From Hymenopus coronatus (Eukaryota > Arthropoda > Insecta > Mantodea > Hymenopodidae): 64,000 nucleotides of DNA. The position numbers and the translations under genes were made by a program. This document shows positions 23,881-35,196 of the stretch, piece after piece; position 1 is the stretch's first letter; every line of letters begins with the position of its first letter. Under the pieces are notes generated by a model. The model saw only the letters and a program-made list of their open reading frames with translations. It made no database searches and was not told the origin of the DNA. The stretch is taken from positions 112,898,176-112,962,175 of the forward strand of contig CM060897.1 of NCBI GenBank assembly GCA_030762935.1, read 5' to 3'.

Positions 23881-24715
23881 ACTGTTATGGACTTCCGTGC
23901 GTGTCATCGCTTGACTCCGTAATTTCCTGTGTACTGACCTGTGATTTCTCCTCCTGTCATCCCTTCCTTCCGGGGAGTGGTAGGCCATCATAGATGAATA
24001 CTTGGTTGCAATTGCCGAGGTGTCCTCTGCAGCTAACATACTCATATCTCATACAAGAATTCAAATCCCGTGTAATCAGTAAAATGCTTTCTTGAGAAAA
24101 GCTACTTTCATCTCTAATCTGTTTTAAGCATAATCACCATAGATTAAAGCATTGTTGCATATATGTATCACTTTACGTTATTCTCTGAAAAAATCGGATT
24201 TTCACGGCGTCTTTAAGCTCATTGGAGTAGAAATACTGCTCATCCAACATTTTCTCATCTGCGGGGAAAGATGGGGTTTGGCTGTAAAGAGGGTGACCCA
24301 ACCCTGACCATCTTGTAATGAATGCCTGTTTGTTTATCTTAATATCCTGCACCACATTCTCATTCTTAAAAATTCCCGCCATAATCCATGCGGGTGTAAG
24401 TATTAACGGCAATTGATGCACCTGGCCCAAAGTTATTTTGGCTTTGTCTCCTTTCTTTTTAGCTCTAAAGGCTTACATCACGACATTAGATTTCCCAATT
24501 ATCTTTTATTTCAGTGGGGATTTGCGATAGATAGCGGAGGCACTTTCTAGCGACACTAGCCAGTTTCGGCTAATTTCAACTTTTGATGAAACCAAGTTCT
24601 AGCGCTTGATTTTGAGGTTATGTTAAGTTTACGGGCTACAAAATGAAGTGAAGAGGTGAAAAATGATTTTTAAGCAATATAGAACTGTTTGTGGACTTAA
24701 ATGATTAGCTTTAAA
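23881..24715. other. Unassigned interval
   Basis: No confident feature. The minus open frame 24173-24430 ends in NELKDAVKIRFFQ, faintly like the C-terminal part of Tc1/mariner transposases. I do not call it a gene. Confidence 0.35.
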
Positions 24716-25118
24716 ACGAGCTCTACATTTTTTGTTAAGTAAGCCTTTGTCTATCTGTTACGGTTTACCAGTTAGCAAAATTCCACAAAATTTATTCACA
24801 ATAAAGATGTCTTAAGAGGCTACAGCCAGAAAATTCAAGATATACATTTTATTTGTTTATGTAAATATCTTTAATATACGATACTTTAATCAAAATCGTT
24901 TGAACCATTTTTGAGAAAATCAAAATTTTCGAAACATTTTTCTTGTAAAGGGAAGTTGGGGTGGTGGACTTTCTTGAAAATCTTCGTGTCGCATCCTTGG
25001 AAAATACTAAACTTAATTACCAAGTTTGGTATTTACCGGACTTTTCGTTTTTGAGCTATGCTGCTCACAGTCTCACACACACAGATATACAACACGCGGG
25101 CATTTTTCTAATAAAACG
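24716..25118 (-). mobile_element. Family H body fragment
   Basis: A minus segment from GAGCTCTACATTTTTTGTT through TTACGGTTTACCAGTTAGC, TTTCTTGAAAATCTTCGTG and CCAAGTTTGGTATTT to the (CA)n core. Both ends are missing. Confidence 0.75.
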
Positions 25119-25402
25119 AAAGATACCACTGCGTTTGAGTTAGTCCCTAAAATACTTAATACGGGTAAAATGACAACAGAGGAACAAATATGCATATTCA
25201 ACAAGAAATACTATGTAAATGATACATTTTAGTTCCTCTATTAGAATTTTCTAGGAGAAAAATTGCACAGCATTTAAAAATGAGTTTCTTTGAATGCAAG
25301 GTCTCCTCTATATTCCTTTCTTTAGCTTTCTTTCAGTTTTTAAAGACCAGTAATACTCGTAACATCTCTACCACTATTTTAGCTGATGAAATATCTTCAC
25401 CA

Positions 25403-25748
25403 GGTCGTCTCCTTAGCGCGGTGGTAGCGTAGCTGCCTACCAAGCGGGAGACCTGGGTTCGATCCCCAGTACCGGCGTGGGGATTTTTCCCCCGCTGGGA
25501 GACCTGGACCGGGGTGCACTCAGCCTCGTGAGGTCCCTGGGGGGCCAATTGAGGAGCTACTTGATGGAGAAGTAGCGGCTCCAGGTCGTGAGGACCGCAT
25601 TAACCGGCCGGGAGGGGCTCGAGGCGCTGACAACGTCTCACCCTCCAATACTGCACCCCATCCATGACGTCTGTAATAGACCGAGATGGGGGACGCAGCG
25701 GCCGGGCGGTAGGCCAAGGTTCCCCGTGAGCTGTCGTGCCATGGAGTT
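25403..25748 (+). mobile_element. tRNA-derived SINE, family S2, complete with 14-bp TSD
   Basis: AAATATCTTCACCA occurs on both sides (25389-25402 and 25749-25762), a clean target-site duplication that defines the whole element as 346 bp. A box AGCGCGGTGGTAGCGTAGC and B box CTGGGTTCGATCCCCAG lie in the head. The body is CACTCAGCCTCGTGAGGTCC and GGGGGACGCAGCGGCCGGGC. The 3' end is TGTCGTGCCATGGAGTT with no poly-A. The duplication length fits LINE-mediated retroposition. Confidence 0.9.
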
Positions 25749-26030
25749 AAATATCTTCACCATCAATTTTTACACACTCTCTACAGAGAGATTTTAAAAT
25801 CTATGAAACTAGAAAATTATTTCATGAAAATATAGGTTTACAATTTATAAAATAATGTTGAGATGGGATATTACCTTTGCTACTTCCCCTGCTCTTGCTT
25901 CTCTGTCTTTTTCTCCGTGCTGTTCACCAGCCAAGTTCATCTGTCATTGTTACTGCAGGAGGAAGACGCTCACTATTTGTGCACGCGCGCCTAGTGGAGG
26001 AAGAAGGCACGTAATGAGAATAAAAATTAA

Positions 26031-26255
26031 ATTGAGTTTTATTTATGGACGCTCTTTAACTACTGTGGTTCTCGGCGTCCCATTGTATGTTGGGCGTGAA
26101 AGACTACTTATTTTTGCTCAGGGGCCTCTTTATTAGGTTTGAGGTAAATCTACGGTACGGAACCAACGGTTTTACTTCCGTTCCGAAAAAATCCATCGGG
26201 TTTGAACCCCCGACCTTGGGTATATGAAATTAGCCTAGTAAGCATTACACGTAGT
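26031..26255 (-). mobile_element. tRNA-derived SINE, family S5
   Basis: The 3' end lies at the left (GTTTTATTTATGGACGCTC). The tRNA-like head is at the right, with B box GGGGGTTCAAACCCGATGG and A-box region CTTACTAGGCTAATTTC read on the minus strand. AAATTG before and after may be the target duplication. Confidence 0.75.
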
Positions 26256-26284
26256 GAGGGAGCCAAATTGTTTAGGATTTTCTA

Positions 26285-26725
26285 AGCATTGGGCATGAAG
26301 ATTTTCAAGAAAATCCTCACACCAAGCCCTCATTTACATGGAGTACTTTTCGAAAATTGTGATTTTCTCAAATATGATGATTTTTACTAAAATAACATAC
26401 AGGTAAGATATCCATGACAAACAAAGTACAAATGATACTGACTTTTTTGCGAAGCGCGTCTGAACCCCTATTCATTCTGAATTCCTGTTGCATAATTCGT
26501 AAACTGTAAGAGATAGACAAAATCTGAATATTCAAGTACCTATGTGATCTTATTTGTATTTGTGTTATTCCTTGATATTGGTTTAAAATGTTCATACTTA
26601 TACTTTTCTCTGGTGGAGAGTCGTTATACATTTTTGCTTTTTTTCAAACTGATAAAGCAATGTGAACTATTTCAAAGCCATCACATAGTGACCAGCTCTT
26701 AAAAGATTTGACCATATCATAAGAT
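26285..26725 (+). mobile_element. Family H body fragment
   Basis: A plus segment from GGGCATGAAGATTTTCAAGA to CATAGTGACCAGCTCTTAAA, truncated at both ends, strongly diverged, and broken by a second-copy-like GATTTGAC repeat at its right end. Confidence 0.6.
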
Positions 26726-27412
26726 TTGACGTTTTCAGATATGCCTTCGTGCGTTAAAGGCGTTGTTTTTTCAAATGAAAGCCAACCAGTGGAAAATGGG
26801 TGAACACCAGTCAGCGCTGATAAGCAAGGGGGGTGAAAGGAAGGTTGCTCATACAGTTCCCCAGCGACCCCCTCCATAGAGGGGAGGTTACGAAATCTTT
26901 AGCTGCTCCGTTGCGAGCGCTGCGGACCCTGATCACCTATGTACTTCTGACATTACTAGAATTAGTGCCGAACATATGAGCCCCTCTTGAAAGGGAGCTG
27001 TTCGGATTGGATTGGACTCGACGTGACAGTGGCCCGATACCCGTGGGATATTGGGTACGTCTCCACCCAGGTTGTAAGCACCTTAATGTCCTCCGGCACT
27101 AAGCTGGAAAGTTAGTTGACCTATGCTGGTAAAGGTGTTTTTCGGTAATCTTCCCCTCGGAGTTTATGCGAGTAAGTGGCGTATCCACTTTCTTCCCTGT
27201 ATTCAAGCACTTCGGTACTTGCACGCATTGGGGTTCAAAGTATAAAACAGGTACTGGCCTTAGCGGAAAATATTCACGGACTTGCCCTGGGTTGACATGC
27301 ATCCTTGAGAAGTGAGGTTATATACTTTTGTTTCCCCAATTACTGGTTTTAACTTAAAATAGTCCCGTTTAGTTCTGCAACTCTTTTAGCACACAATGGG
27401 AACAAAAAATGG
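26726..27412. other. Unassigned interval, relatively GC-rich
   Basis: The tract 26740-27300 is more GC-rich than its surroundings (CAGCGACCCCCTCCATAGAG, GACGTGACAGTGGCCCGATA). The minus frame 27099-27302 has no motif I can identify. It may be an unrecognised repeat. Confidence 0.35.
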
Positions 27413-28035
27413 AAATGGAGTTTTATTCATGTATGCTCATTAACTACTGTAGTTCTCAGCGTGCCATTCTATGTTGGGTCTGAAAGAACGCTTAATTTTG
27501 CTCAGAGGCCTCTTTTCCAGGCCTGCGGTTCCTTTACTTACCTTCTGAAGGAAGCAATGCAAGTCAAATACCGGGTAGTTGGGCCACCTGGTATTCGTAG
27601 TCCAATTAACATGAAGTATTTAACAATATTTTTTTATTTGCAAATGGTTTATCTCGATTAGAACGAAATTAATTCTTGAGTGGAGCAAAGGACATCGTGA
27701 TGATGTTTCCTTGATCGGATTTGAATTTTCAGTTCTTGAGTTCGCATTATGCGCCATTGTGACGAGGGATCGGCACGTCGCCCACAGATGGCACTGTAGG
27801 ACGAAATCACGACTTGCGAACATGAAATGGCGGACTTTTTCCCCAAAACACACCTCTTGCAAAGTATGGTGTTCTTTTACTTGCAAAGAAGATTTACACG
27901 AGACCACCGGCATTCTGCTCTTCGGAAGGAAGCTATGTTAAGGATTTTTGCGTCCGAAAAACTCCATCACCTGGTTTGAACCTGCAGTCTTGGGTTATAG
28001 AGGCTAGCACGGTAACCACTACACGACGGAGGGCG
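27413..28035 (-). mobile_element. Family S5 SINE split by about 350 bp
   Basis: The 3' half is 27413-27570 (GTTGGGTCTGAAAGAACGC, TTTTGCTCAGAGGCCTC). The tRNA-like half is 27922-28035 (GGTTTGAACCTGCAGTCTTG, CACGGTAACCACTACACG). The join sequence GAAGGAAGC-ATG is present at both 27558 and 27923, so the 27571-27921 block may be an insertion with duplicated target. Two separate fragments are the alternative. Confidence 0.55.
27571..27921. other. Unidentified block inside the split S5 SINE
   Basis: Contains GCACGTCGCCCACAGATGGC and a pyrimidine-rich right part. No family recognised. It may itself be a mobile element because GAAGGAAGC flanks it on both sides. Confidence 0.4.
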
Positions 28036-28074
28036 AAAATTTAAAATGAAGTAGAATAATACAATTTTGGAGAC

Positions 28075-28230
28075 TATCTCCGTGATCGAATGGTCATCGA
28101 GCTGGCTTTTCACGCGGTGATCCCGGGTTCGATTCCCGCCTGGGTAGGGCAATTTTTCTTTAACCAGAATTATTTCCTATCCCCCACAGAGTCTGGAAGT
28201 AGCATGTGAGAATGAATGTGTTTATTTAAT
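28075..28230 (+). mobile_element. tRNA-like SINE head, family S7
   Basis: A strong B box CCCGGGTTCGATTCCCGCC lies 50 bp after an A-box-like AATGGTCATCGAGCTGGC. It is followed by GGGCAATTTTTCTTTAACC. The acceptor ends do not pair, so a tRNA gene is unlikely. Only one copy is seen in the window. Confidence 0.5.
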
Positions 28231-28235
28231 GATAT

Positions 28236-29014
28236 AAAATCTGATGTGTCTCATTCATATGACTTTATTTACATCGCTTTAACACATTATTGTTAAAAAC
28301 ACATTCTTCTCTCTACTTTATGATAATCGAGAAAAACATTAGCAGTCATTTTCTTAATTAATTGCTTCCTTGTATGTAGAAGTCTCTTGAAAGTTGGTTG
28401 CCATGTGGTTAAAATCCTTTTCTATGCGTGGCCAGGAATCTACAAGTTTCCGTGTGAGAAAAGTTTAAGTATTTTAAATCTAAAACAAAAAACAAGGAAT
28501 ATCTCAGAAACGGTCAATTCCACGAATATATATACGTATATATAGTGATTAAACTGATTTTTAAGTAGTAATTTTCTATCTATCTTTTATGGTTTACCAG
28601 TTATGCAAAATTCAGCCAAATTCATTCAGAATAAAGAAGTCTTTTAGGCTATTCCTAGAAAATTCAACGTATACATTTTATTTGCCATGTAAATATCTTT
28701 AATATACAATATTTAACTCTAAATCGTTTGATTCATTTTTGAGAAAATAAAAAATTTCGTAATTTTTTCCCTGTAAAAGGTAGTTTGGGGTGGGGGATTT
28801 TTCTAAAAACCTTCGGATCCCTGGAAGATACGAAACTTAAATAGCATTTCTTTTATGAGTTATTGTGTGCACATACACACAGACACATGGACACACACAC
28901 GGACCTTTTTCCAAAAATTATTTTTTTTGGATACAGAGGACCCAGAAACGTGTATTTCCGATGAAATCTCGATATCGAATTTTTGGGTGAAATGTAATAC
29001 GAGAAAGTAAAAAT
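28236..29014 (-). mobile_element. Family H copy lacking exactly the palindrome
   Basis: A complete minus copy from the hairpin end (AATCTGATGTGTCTCATTCA) to the other terminus. There it reads GAAATGTAATACGAGAAAGT then AAAAA. In other copies about 30 bp of palindrome lie between AATAC and GAGAAAGT; here they are joined directly. The stem-loop appears to have been deleted cleanly. Confidence 0.8.
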
Positions 29015-29603
29015 GTAATATCCCACACTGATATGAAAAGTTATTTCACAATTCAAAGCCCCCAGTATGACCATTGAAGTTAAAGTGAAAATAAACAACA
29101 ACACAAATTTGTATGGGTGATGAAAGCGATGTGATATACTGCATAAGCTTCTATTTTACTTCTTTATATTTTGGATTTTTACCTTTAACTTTTAATCCGT
29201 ATTATGTCTGCCTCTATTTTTGACTTTAATAAATACATCATGATTTATTTGTCATGTCATGAATGAAACGAAAAAAGAGGGGGAGAATTGAGAACAAAAG
29301 TGAGCAACGAGGAATAGAAGAAAATGGAAAGTGCTTTGTTAATATGGTTTACAGAGTTGGTTGCGCAGGAGTCTCTTTACTCCACCTTTGGTAAAAAGTG
29401 AAGTAGGTTAAATGACTTTTGAAATAAGCATAGAGTAAAATTACCACGAAGTGCAAAAGCGCAAACTATTCAAAACTAAAGAAAATTGCATGTCGTGTTA
29501 GTAGTTGAGTACCATTAAAGACTTCTACTTTGAAAGTTTGCTGAAACTTTTGGGGGGAGGGGGGCTAAATGCTCCAATTCGCTAATTTTATAAGTTGATG
29601 TGT
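29015..29603. other. Unassigned interval
   Basis: AT-rich with no recognised gene or repeat. A run GGGGGGAGGGGGGC lies at 29551-29564. Confidence 0.4.
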
Positions 29604-29885
29604 TATATTCACTTGAGTTTCTCTATCCATTTTTACTTTCTCTACATAGTACATAGGTAGAGAAGATATTGCACTCCGCCCAAAACTCCGGAAATGCACA
29701 TTTTAGTGTCTCCTATAATCAAAAAAAATCTGATGTGTTTCATTGACATGCCTTTCTATACATCTCTGTAACAAATTATTGTTAAAGAGCTTATTTTTCT
29801 ATCTTCATCAAGCTAATTGAGATAAACGTTGGCAGGAATTGTTCTTATTACTTGCTTCCTTGTAAGTAGAAGAGAAAACATCTAA
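29604..29885. mobile_element. Cluster of three family H end fragments
   Basis: A minus hairpin-end stub (29604-29637, TTGATGTGTTATATTCACTT) is fused to a plus palindrome-end stub (29637-29724, ACTTTCTCTACATAGTACAT). That is fused to another minus hairpin end (29725-29885, AATCTGATGTGTTTCATTGA). Such end-to-end pile-ups suggest that copy ends are preferred targets. Confidence 0.65.
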
Positions 29886-29886
29886 G

Positions 29887-30477
29887 GTTTTCCATTCACA
29901 TAATGTCCTCTAGCTGTTCGTAAGTAAATCTTTTATTTAAAACATTAATCTGTTATCTACATCATGCTTATTAAGATAAACATAAGCAGAATTAGTTTTA
30001 TTACTAGCTTCCTTGTAATTAGAAGGGAAATAAGGTAATACACAGGATAAGGCGAGCGATAGTCTAGCCCTATAAAGGACGGTCGCTATGTGAAACAATT
30101 GAAAGTCCAATCCATTTGCTTGCCAAGAGTAAACATGCGAGAAACAAGAAAAAAGATGTCTTCCCGTTTGAGAAATGTTTAAGGGACTTAAAATTGAAAT
30201 CAATAATCAGGAAAATAACGAAAACAAATTATACATATATTCCCAGAAAAATTCGAGATATACAGTTCGTTTGTCATAAAAACGTCTTAGATATAGCATT
30301 TTAATCAGAATCATTAGAGGTACTTTTGAGAAAATAACATTTTCGAAAAATGTTCCATGTAAAGGGCAGTTTGGGGTGAGGGACTTTCTTGAAAATATTC
30401 GTCTCGCATTATTGGAAGATATCAAACTTAAATACCAAGTTTGGTATTTAATGGTCTTTTAGTTGAGCTATGCTGTC

Positions 30478-30508
<31 letters not shown>

Positions 30509-30680
30509 CCAGACACACTACACACATTTACACATACATGGATCTTTTTCTAAAAATGCTTTTTTTTCAGATTCAGGGGGACCCAAAACATGCATTTCCG
30601 GTGAAACCTCGGTATCACATTTTTGGGTGCAATACCTTCTCTATACACTATATACATAGTACGCGTAGAGAAAGTAAAAA
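29887..30680 (-). mobile_element. Family H copy, near full length
   Basis: From TTTTCCATTCACATAATGTC through the (CA)n core (30479-30533) to the palindrome ATACACTATATACATAGTAC and TAGAGAAAGTAAAAA. The hairpin end is partly decayed. Confidence 0.8.
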
Positions 30681-31039
30681 TACAAAGCAAGACACTTCTG
30701 TTCAGGTTCTTATTCAAGGATAAGCCTGAGGATGTTCTGTGCTTAAATTTGTAAGTCCGTGTGACGTTTTCGTTTTAATCTTTTGAGCGGTGGGCGAGGC
30801 AGTAAATGGTCTGGTATTTGCTGAAAAAGAGAATTATGATGATTTTTAAAAGTTATTTGAAGTCGTGTGTAATCCATGTGGAGGAAGGTCCTAACTTGTC
30901 CGGCAGAACTGTATCGCGCACGTACAATGTAATCAATCATAGGCACCTGTTCTGTATGGTTTGAATTCTTTATATTTGACTGTCTGATGCTGAACCCCCA
31001 AATTGAACAACAATATTGCCAAATTGAACAAATTATTGA
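30681..31039. other. Unassigned interval
   Basis: No domain seen. The 179-codon minus frame 30743-31282 runs from here into an S3 SINE and is not supported as a gene. Confidence 0.35.
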
Positions 31040-31320
31040 TATATATATATGTGAGCTCTGATATAGTAATTCATTTTGAGCATCCTTTTCCCCATCCACG
31101 CCGCACTGAGCACCATCGCCGACACTTCCAAACCTGAAATTATCGGGATTAAGCATGAATGAAATGGCAATAGAAACGATATGGAGCGACAGGAAATTAT
31201 AGAGAAGAAAAAACCTACCCAGTTTTCCCCTGAAAACCCATAGAAACCGCCCAAAAGCCCATGGGTAAGATAGATCGGGCAAGGGAAGCGAATCCGCGCC
31301 CTCCCGAATGTGGGAAATTT
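31040..31320 (-). mobile_element. SINE family S3, body
   Basis: On the minus strand it reads GGTTTCTATGGGTTTTCAGG, CATATCGTTTCTATTGCCAT, TTTCATTCATGC and TTTGGAAGTGTCGGCGATGG. It matches 36620-36890 on the other strand (CATGTCGTTTCCATTGTCAT, GTCGGAAGTGTTGATATGG). The tRNA head is not clear. Confidence 0.55.
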
Positions 31321-31871
31321 TAACTTTACTTATCTATTTATTGCGGACCAAATAAGGTGAAGATTGAAGCAAAATTAAAATAAGGACAAGGAAATCTGAA
31401 AGTTTGATTTACGTGTTTCTTGGTAGGAAATCCGGAATAAGGCAGGCATTTTGAAAAGTAAGAAAACTTATAGTTTCTCCACAGCTTGGTCCGGAAATGG
31501 GAAATCTGGCAACGCGGTCTGTTGACTCCAAGATTGTAGGGTATGACAATGGCAGCAATGATGGTAGAGCTATTTCGTGTAGAATTTGTTTGGTGCGGGG
31601 CAGGCGACGGGAATGGAATGGGTCCCAAACGAAGGATTTGTGCCAAGCGATAAAATATATGCCTCAGAAAATGAAAAGAACCATACATCCATGAAGGGAA
31701 GGCAGAGACGACGGCAGAGTGCGAATAGAAAATACTGCAAGCGAAAATTTGCATGATGGGGTTCGGAATGTGGACGAAAGAGATGGAAAACTCTTCCTTC
31801 TTTTCGTGGGTTTGGGATAGCGTGTCAAGACCAGTGCAATGCCGTTTGGAAGAAAGCAAATAGCTTGACAG
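31321..31871. other. Unassigned interval
   Basis: The minus frame 31338-31859 (173 codons) is the longest non-repetitive open frame in the window. It shows no domain, signal peptide or membrane segment that I recognise and has poor composition for a protein. I leave it uncalled. It would need a protein-profile search to rule in. Confidence 0.35.
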
Positions 31872-32125
31872 AAAAAAATATGATGTGTTCCATTCACATG
31901 ACTTTCGCTACCTGTTCTACAAATAAACTATTCTTACAAACTATTCTTCCCTTATCTTCAACATGCTAATTAAGATAAACATGGTCTTAATGCTTAGTTC
32001 CTCATGGGTAGAAGGGAGATAAGGGAATAGCTAAAGCGACCGTCAAGTGTTTTAAAAGTTGGTTGTTGCTTTGGGAAACAAGTGCATTTGGTTCTCTTTG
32101 CATGGTCAAAAGTAAAACTATATTG
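31872..32125 (-). mobile_element. Family H copy, hairpin-end half (partner at 35197-35452)
   Basis: From ATATGATGTGTTCCATTCAC to TTTGCATGGTCAAAAGTAAA. The other half, with the palindrome end, resumes on the far side of the tetranucleotide array, in the same orientation. The array and 270 bp of other sequence replaced the middle of this copy. Confidence 0.7.
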
Positions 32126-32392
32126 GTTGTTCATTTGGCTTAATTGGGCTTTAATCCAATAGGTAACTGACATCTACTTACAAGTAAATTGAAATGAACA
32201 ATTATAATAGAAATATAGCAATATAAAATATAACCTTAAAATAAATTCACAAACGAGTCAGTAGTTAAAAGGACTAGCTCTTATTGTCTTTTCTCGTTAA
32301 TCCATTTTGCTCCTAGCAGTCCAATCTAATGCTGGTAAATCTGTCTCTTTCTGTAAACTTGAATCAAGTCCAGTGCAATGCAGAAGGTGATG

Positions 32393-33759
32393 AGTATGTA
32401 TGTATGTATGTATGTATGTATGTATGTATGTATGTATGTATGTATGTATGTATGTATGTATGTATGCATGTATGTATGTATGTATGTATGTATGTATGTA
32501 TGTATGTATGTATGTATGTATGTATGTATGTATGTATGTATGTATGTATGTATGTATGTATGTATGTATGTATGTATGCATGTATGCATGTATGTATGTA
32601 TGTATGTATGTATGTATGTATGTATGTATGTATGTATGTATGTATGTATGTATGTATGTGTGTCTGTCTGTCTGTCTGTATGTATGTATGTATGTATGTA
32701 TGTATGAATGTATGTATGTATGTATGTATGTATGTATGTATGTATGTATGTATGTATGTATGTATGTATGTATGTATGTATGTATGTACTTGCTTGCCTG
32801 CCTACTTACCCACTTACTTACCTACTTACCCACTTACCCACTTACTTACCTACTTACCCACTTACCCACTTACTTACCTACTTACCCACTTACCCACTTA
32901 CTTACCTACTTACCCACTTACCCACTTACTTACCTACTTACCCACTTACCCACTTACCCACTTACTCACCCACTTACCCACTTACCTACTTACCCACTTA
33001 CCCACTTACTTACCTACTTACCCACTTACCCACTTACTTACCTACTTACCCACTTACCCACTTACTTACCTACTTACTTACCTACTTACCCACTTACTTA
33101 CCTACTTACTTACCCACTTACTTACCTACTTACCCACTTACTTACCTACATACCTACTTACTTACTTACCCACTTACTTACATACTTACCCACTTACTTA
33201 CCTTCTTACCTAATTACTTATTTACCCACTTACTTACCTACTTACCTACTTACCTTCTTACTTACTTACTTACCTACTTACCTACCTACTTACTTACTTA
33301 CTTACCTACCTACTTACTTACTTACTTACTTACTTACCTACCTAATTACTTACTTACCTACCTAGTTACTTACTTACTTACTTACTTACCTACTTACTTA
33401 CCTACTTACCTACTTACTTACTTACTTACTTACTCACTCACTCACTCACTCACTCACTCACTCACTCACTCACTCACTTACTTACTTACTGACTGACTGA
33501 CTGACTGACTGACTCACTCACTCACTCACCCACTCACGCACGCACGCACGCACTCACTCACTGACCCACTCACCCACTCACCCACCCAACCACCCACCAA
33601 CTCACCCACTCACTCACACACACGCACGCATTCACACACGCACGCACACCCACATACATACACACATACACACATACTTACTTACTTACTTACTTACCTG
33701 CCTGCCTGCCTGCCTGCCTCCTTACGTGCTTGCTTGCTTGCCTGCTTGCTTGCCTGCTT

Positions 33760-33791
<32 letters not shown>

Positions 33792-33823
33792 TTACGTAAG
33801 GAGGCAGGCAGGCAGGCAGGCAG

Positions 33824-33879
<56 letters not shown>

Positions 33880-33920
33880 GCAAGCAAGCAAGCAAGCAGG
33901 CAAGCAGGCAAGCAGGCAAG

Positions 33921-33951
<31 letters not shown>

Positions 33952-34261
33952 ACAGGCAGGCAAGTGTGTATGTGTGTATGTATGTGTATGTGGGTGTGCG
34001 TGCGTGTGTGAATGCGTGCGTGTGTGTGAGTGAGTGGGTGAGTGGGTGGGTGGTTGGGTGGGTGAGTGGGTGAGTGAGTGAGTGTGTGCGTGCGAGCGTG
34101 AGTGAGTGAGTGAGTCAGTCAGTCAGTAAGTAAGTAAGTAAGTGAGTGAGTGAGTGAGTGAGTGAGTAAGTAAGTAAGTAAGTAAGTAAGTAGGTAAGTA
34201 AGTAAGTAAGTAAGTAAGTAACTAGGTAGGTAAGTAAGTAAGTAAGTAGGTAGGTAGGTAG

Positions 34262-34308
<47 letters not shown>

Positions 34309-35195
34309 GGTAGGTAAGTAACTAGGTAGGTAAGTAGGTAAGTAAGTAAGTAAGAAGGTAAGTAGGTAAGTAAGTAAGTAAGTAGGTAAGTAGGTAAGTA
34401 AGTGGGTAAGTAAGTAATTAGGTAAGTAGGTAAGTAAGTGGGTAAGTATGTAAGTAAGTGGGTAAGTAGGTAAGTAAGTGGGTAAGTAGGTAAGTAAGTG
34501 GGTAAGTAAGTAGGTAAGTAAGTGGGTAAGTAGGTAAGTAAGTAGGTAAGTAAGTGGGTAAGTGGGTAAGTAGGTAAGTAAGTGGGTAAGTGGGTAAGTA
34601 GGTAAGTAAGTGGGTAAGTGGGTAAGTAGGTAAGTGGGTAAGTGGGTGAGTAAGTGGGTAAGTGGGTAAGTGGGTAAGTAGGTAAGTAAGTGGGTAAGTG
34701 GGTAAGTAGGTAAGTAAGTGGGTAAGTAGGTAAGTAAGTGGGTAAGTAGGCATTCAGGCACGCAGGCAGGCACGCAGGCAGGCAGGCAGGCAGGGCAGGC
34801 AGGGCAGGCAGGGCAGGCAAGGCAGGCAAGGCAGGCAAGGCAGGCAGGCAGGCAGGGCAGGCAAGGCAGGCAAGGCAGGCAAGGCAGGTAGGCAGGGCAG
34901 GCAAGGCAGGCAGGCAGGCAGGGCAGGCAGGGCAGGCAAGGCAGGCAGGCAGGCAGGCAGGGCAGGCAAGGCAGGCAAGGCAGGCAAGGCAGGCAGGCAG
35001 GGCAGGCAAGGCAGGCAAGGCAGGCAGGCAGGCAGGCAGGCAGGCAAGGCAGGCAAGGCAGGCAGGCAGGCAGGCAGGGCAGGCAGGGCAGGCAAGGCAG
35101 GCAGGCAGGCAGGGCAGGCAAGGCAGGCAAGGCAGGCAAGGCAGGCAGGCAGGGCAGGCAAGGCAGGCAAGGCAGGCAGGCAGGCAGGCAGGCAG
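32393..35195. repeat. 2.8-kb tetranucleotide-phased array forming a giant inverted repeat
   Basis: (GTAT)n at 32393-32788, then CTTA/CCCA/CCTA tetramers to about 33430, (CTCA)n, (CTGA)n, a mixed GCAC/CCAC section, and (CTGC)/(CTTG) at 33698-33770. After the centre near 33760 the order reverses as complement to about 34752. The core flanks GCCTCCTTACGT (33716-33727) and ACGTAAGGAGGC (33794-33805) are exact reverse complements. A 9-bp GGCAGGGCA/GGCAAGGCA array follows (34752-35195). Nearly every unit is a 4-mer in one register, which gives stop-free frames; these explain open frames of up to 362 codons that encode nothing. Confidence 0.9.
32830..32945. repeat. 28-bp higher-order unit within the array
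   Basis: Seven tetramers (CTTA CCCA CTTA CCCA CTTA CTTA CCTA) repeat as a block about four times in a row. The array therefore amplified at two scales. The mirrored arm shows the same spacing near 34570-34740. Confidence 0.75.
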
Positions 35196-35196
35196 G

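Noticed and set aside
24173..24430. Mariner C-terminal fragment
   Set aside because: Only NELKDAV-type similarity over a dozen residues; too weak to call.
28100..28150. A functional tRNA gene around the perfect B box
   Set aside because: No closing acceptor stem or plausible anticodon arm, and SINE-like sequence follows.
31338..31859. 173-codon minus frame as a host gene
   Set aside because: No motif, no homologous feel, no neighbouring exon structure, and it lies among repeats; kept only as unassigned.
32329..33496. Long open frames encoding MYVC and PTYL repeats (up to 321 codons)
   Set aside because: They are open in all three frames because the DNA is a 4-bp-periodic microsatellite; there is no start context, codon bias or domain.
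33694..34073. Frames with KQAS and ACLL runs at the palindrome centre
   Set aside because: These translate (GCAA)n/(GGCA)n repeats on either strand.
32393..35195. CRISPR-like array
   Set aside because: There are no spacers between conserved repeats; it is continuous tetranucleotide DNA, and the window is eukaryotic.
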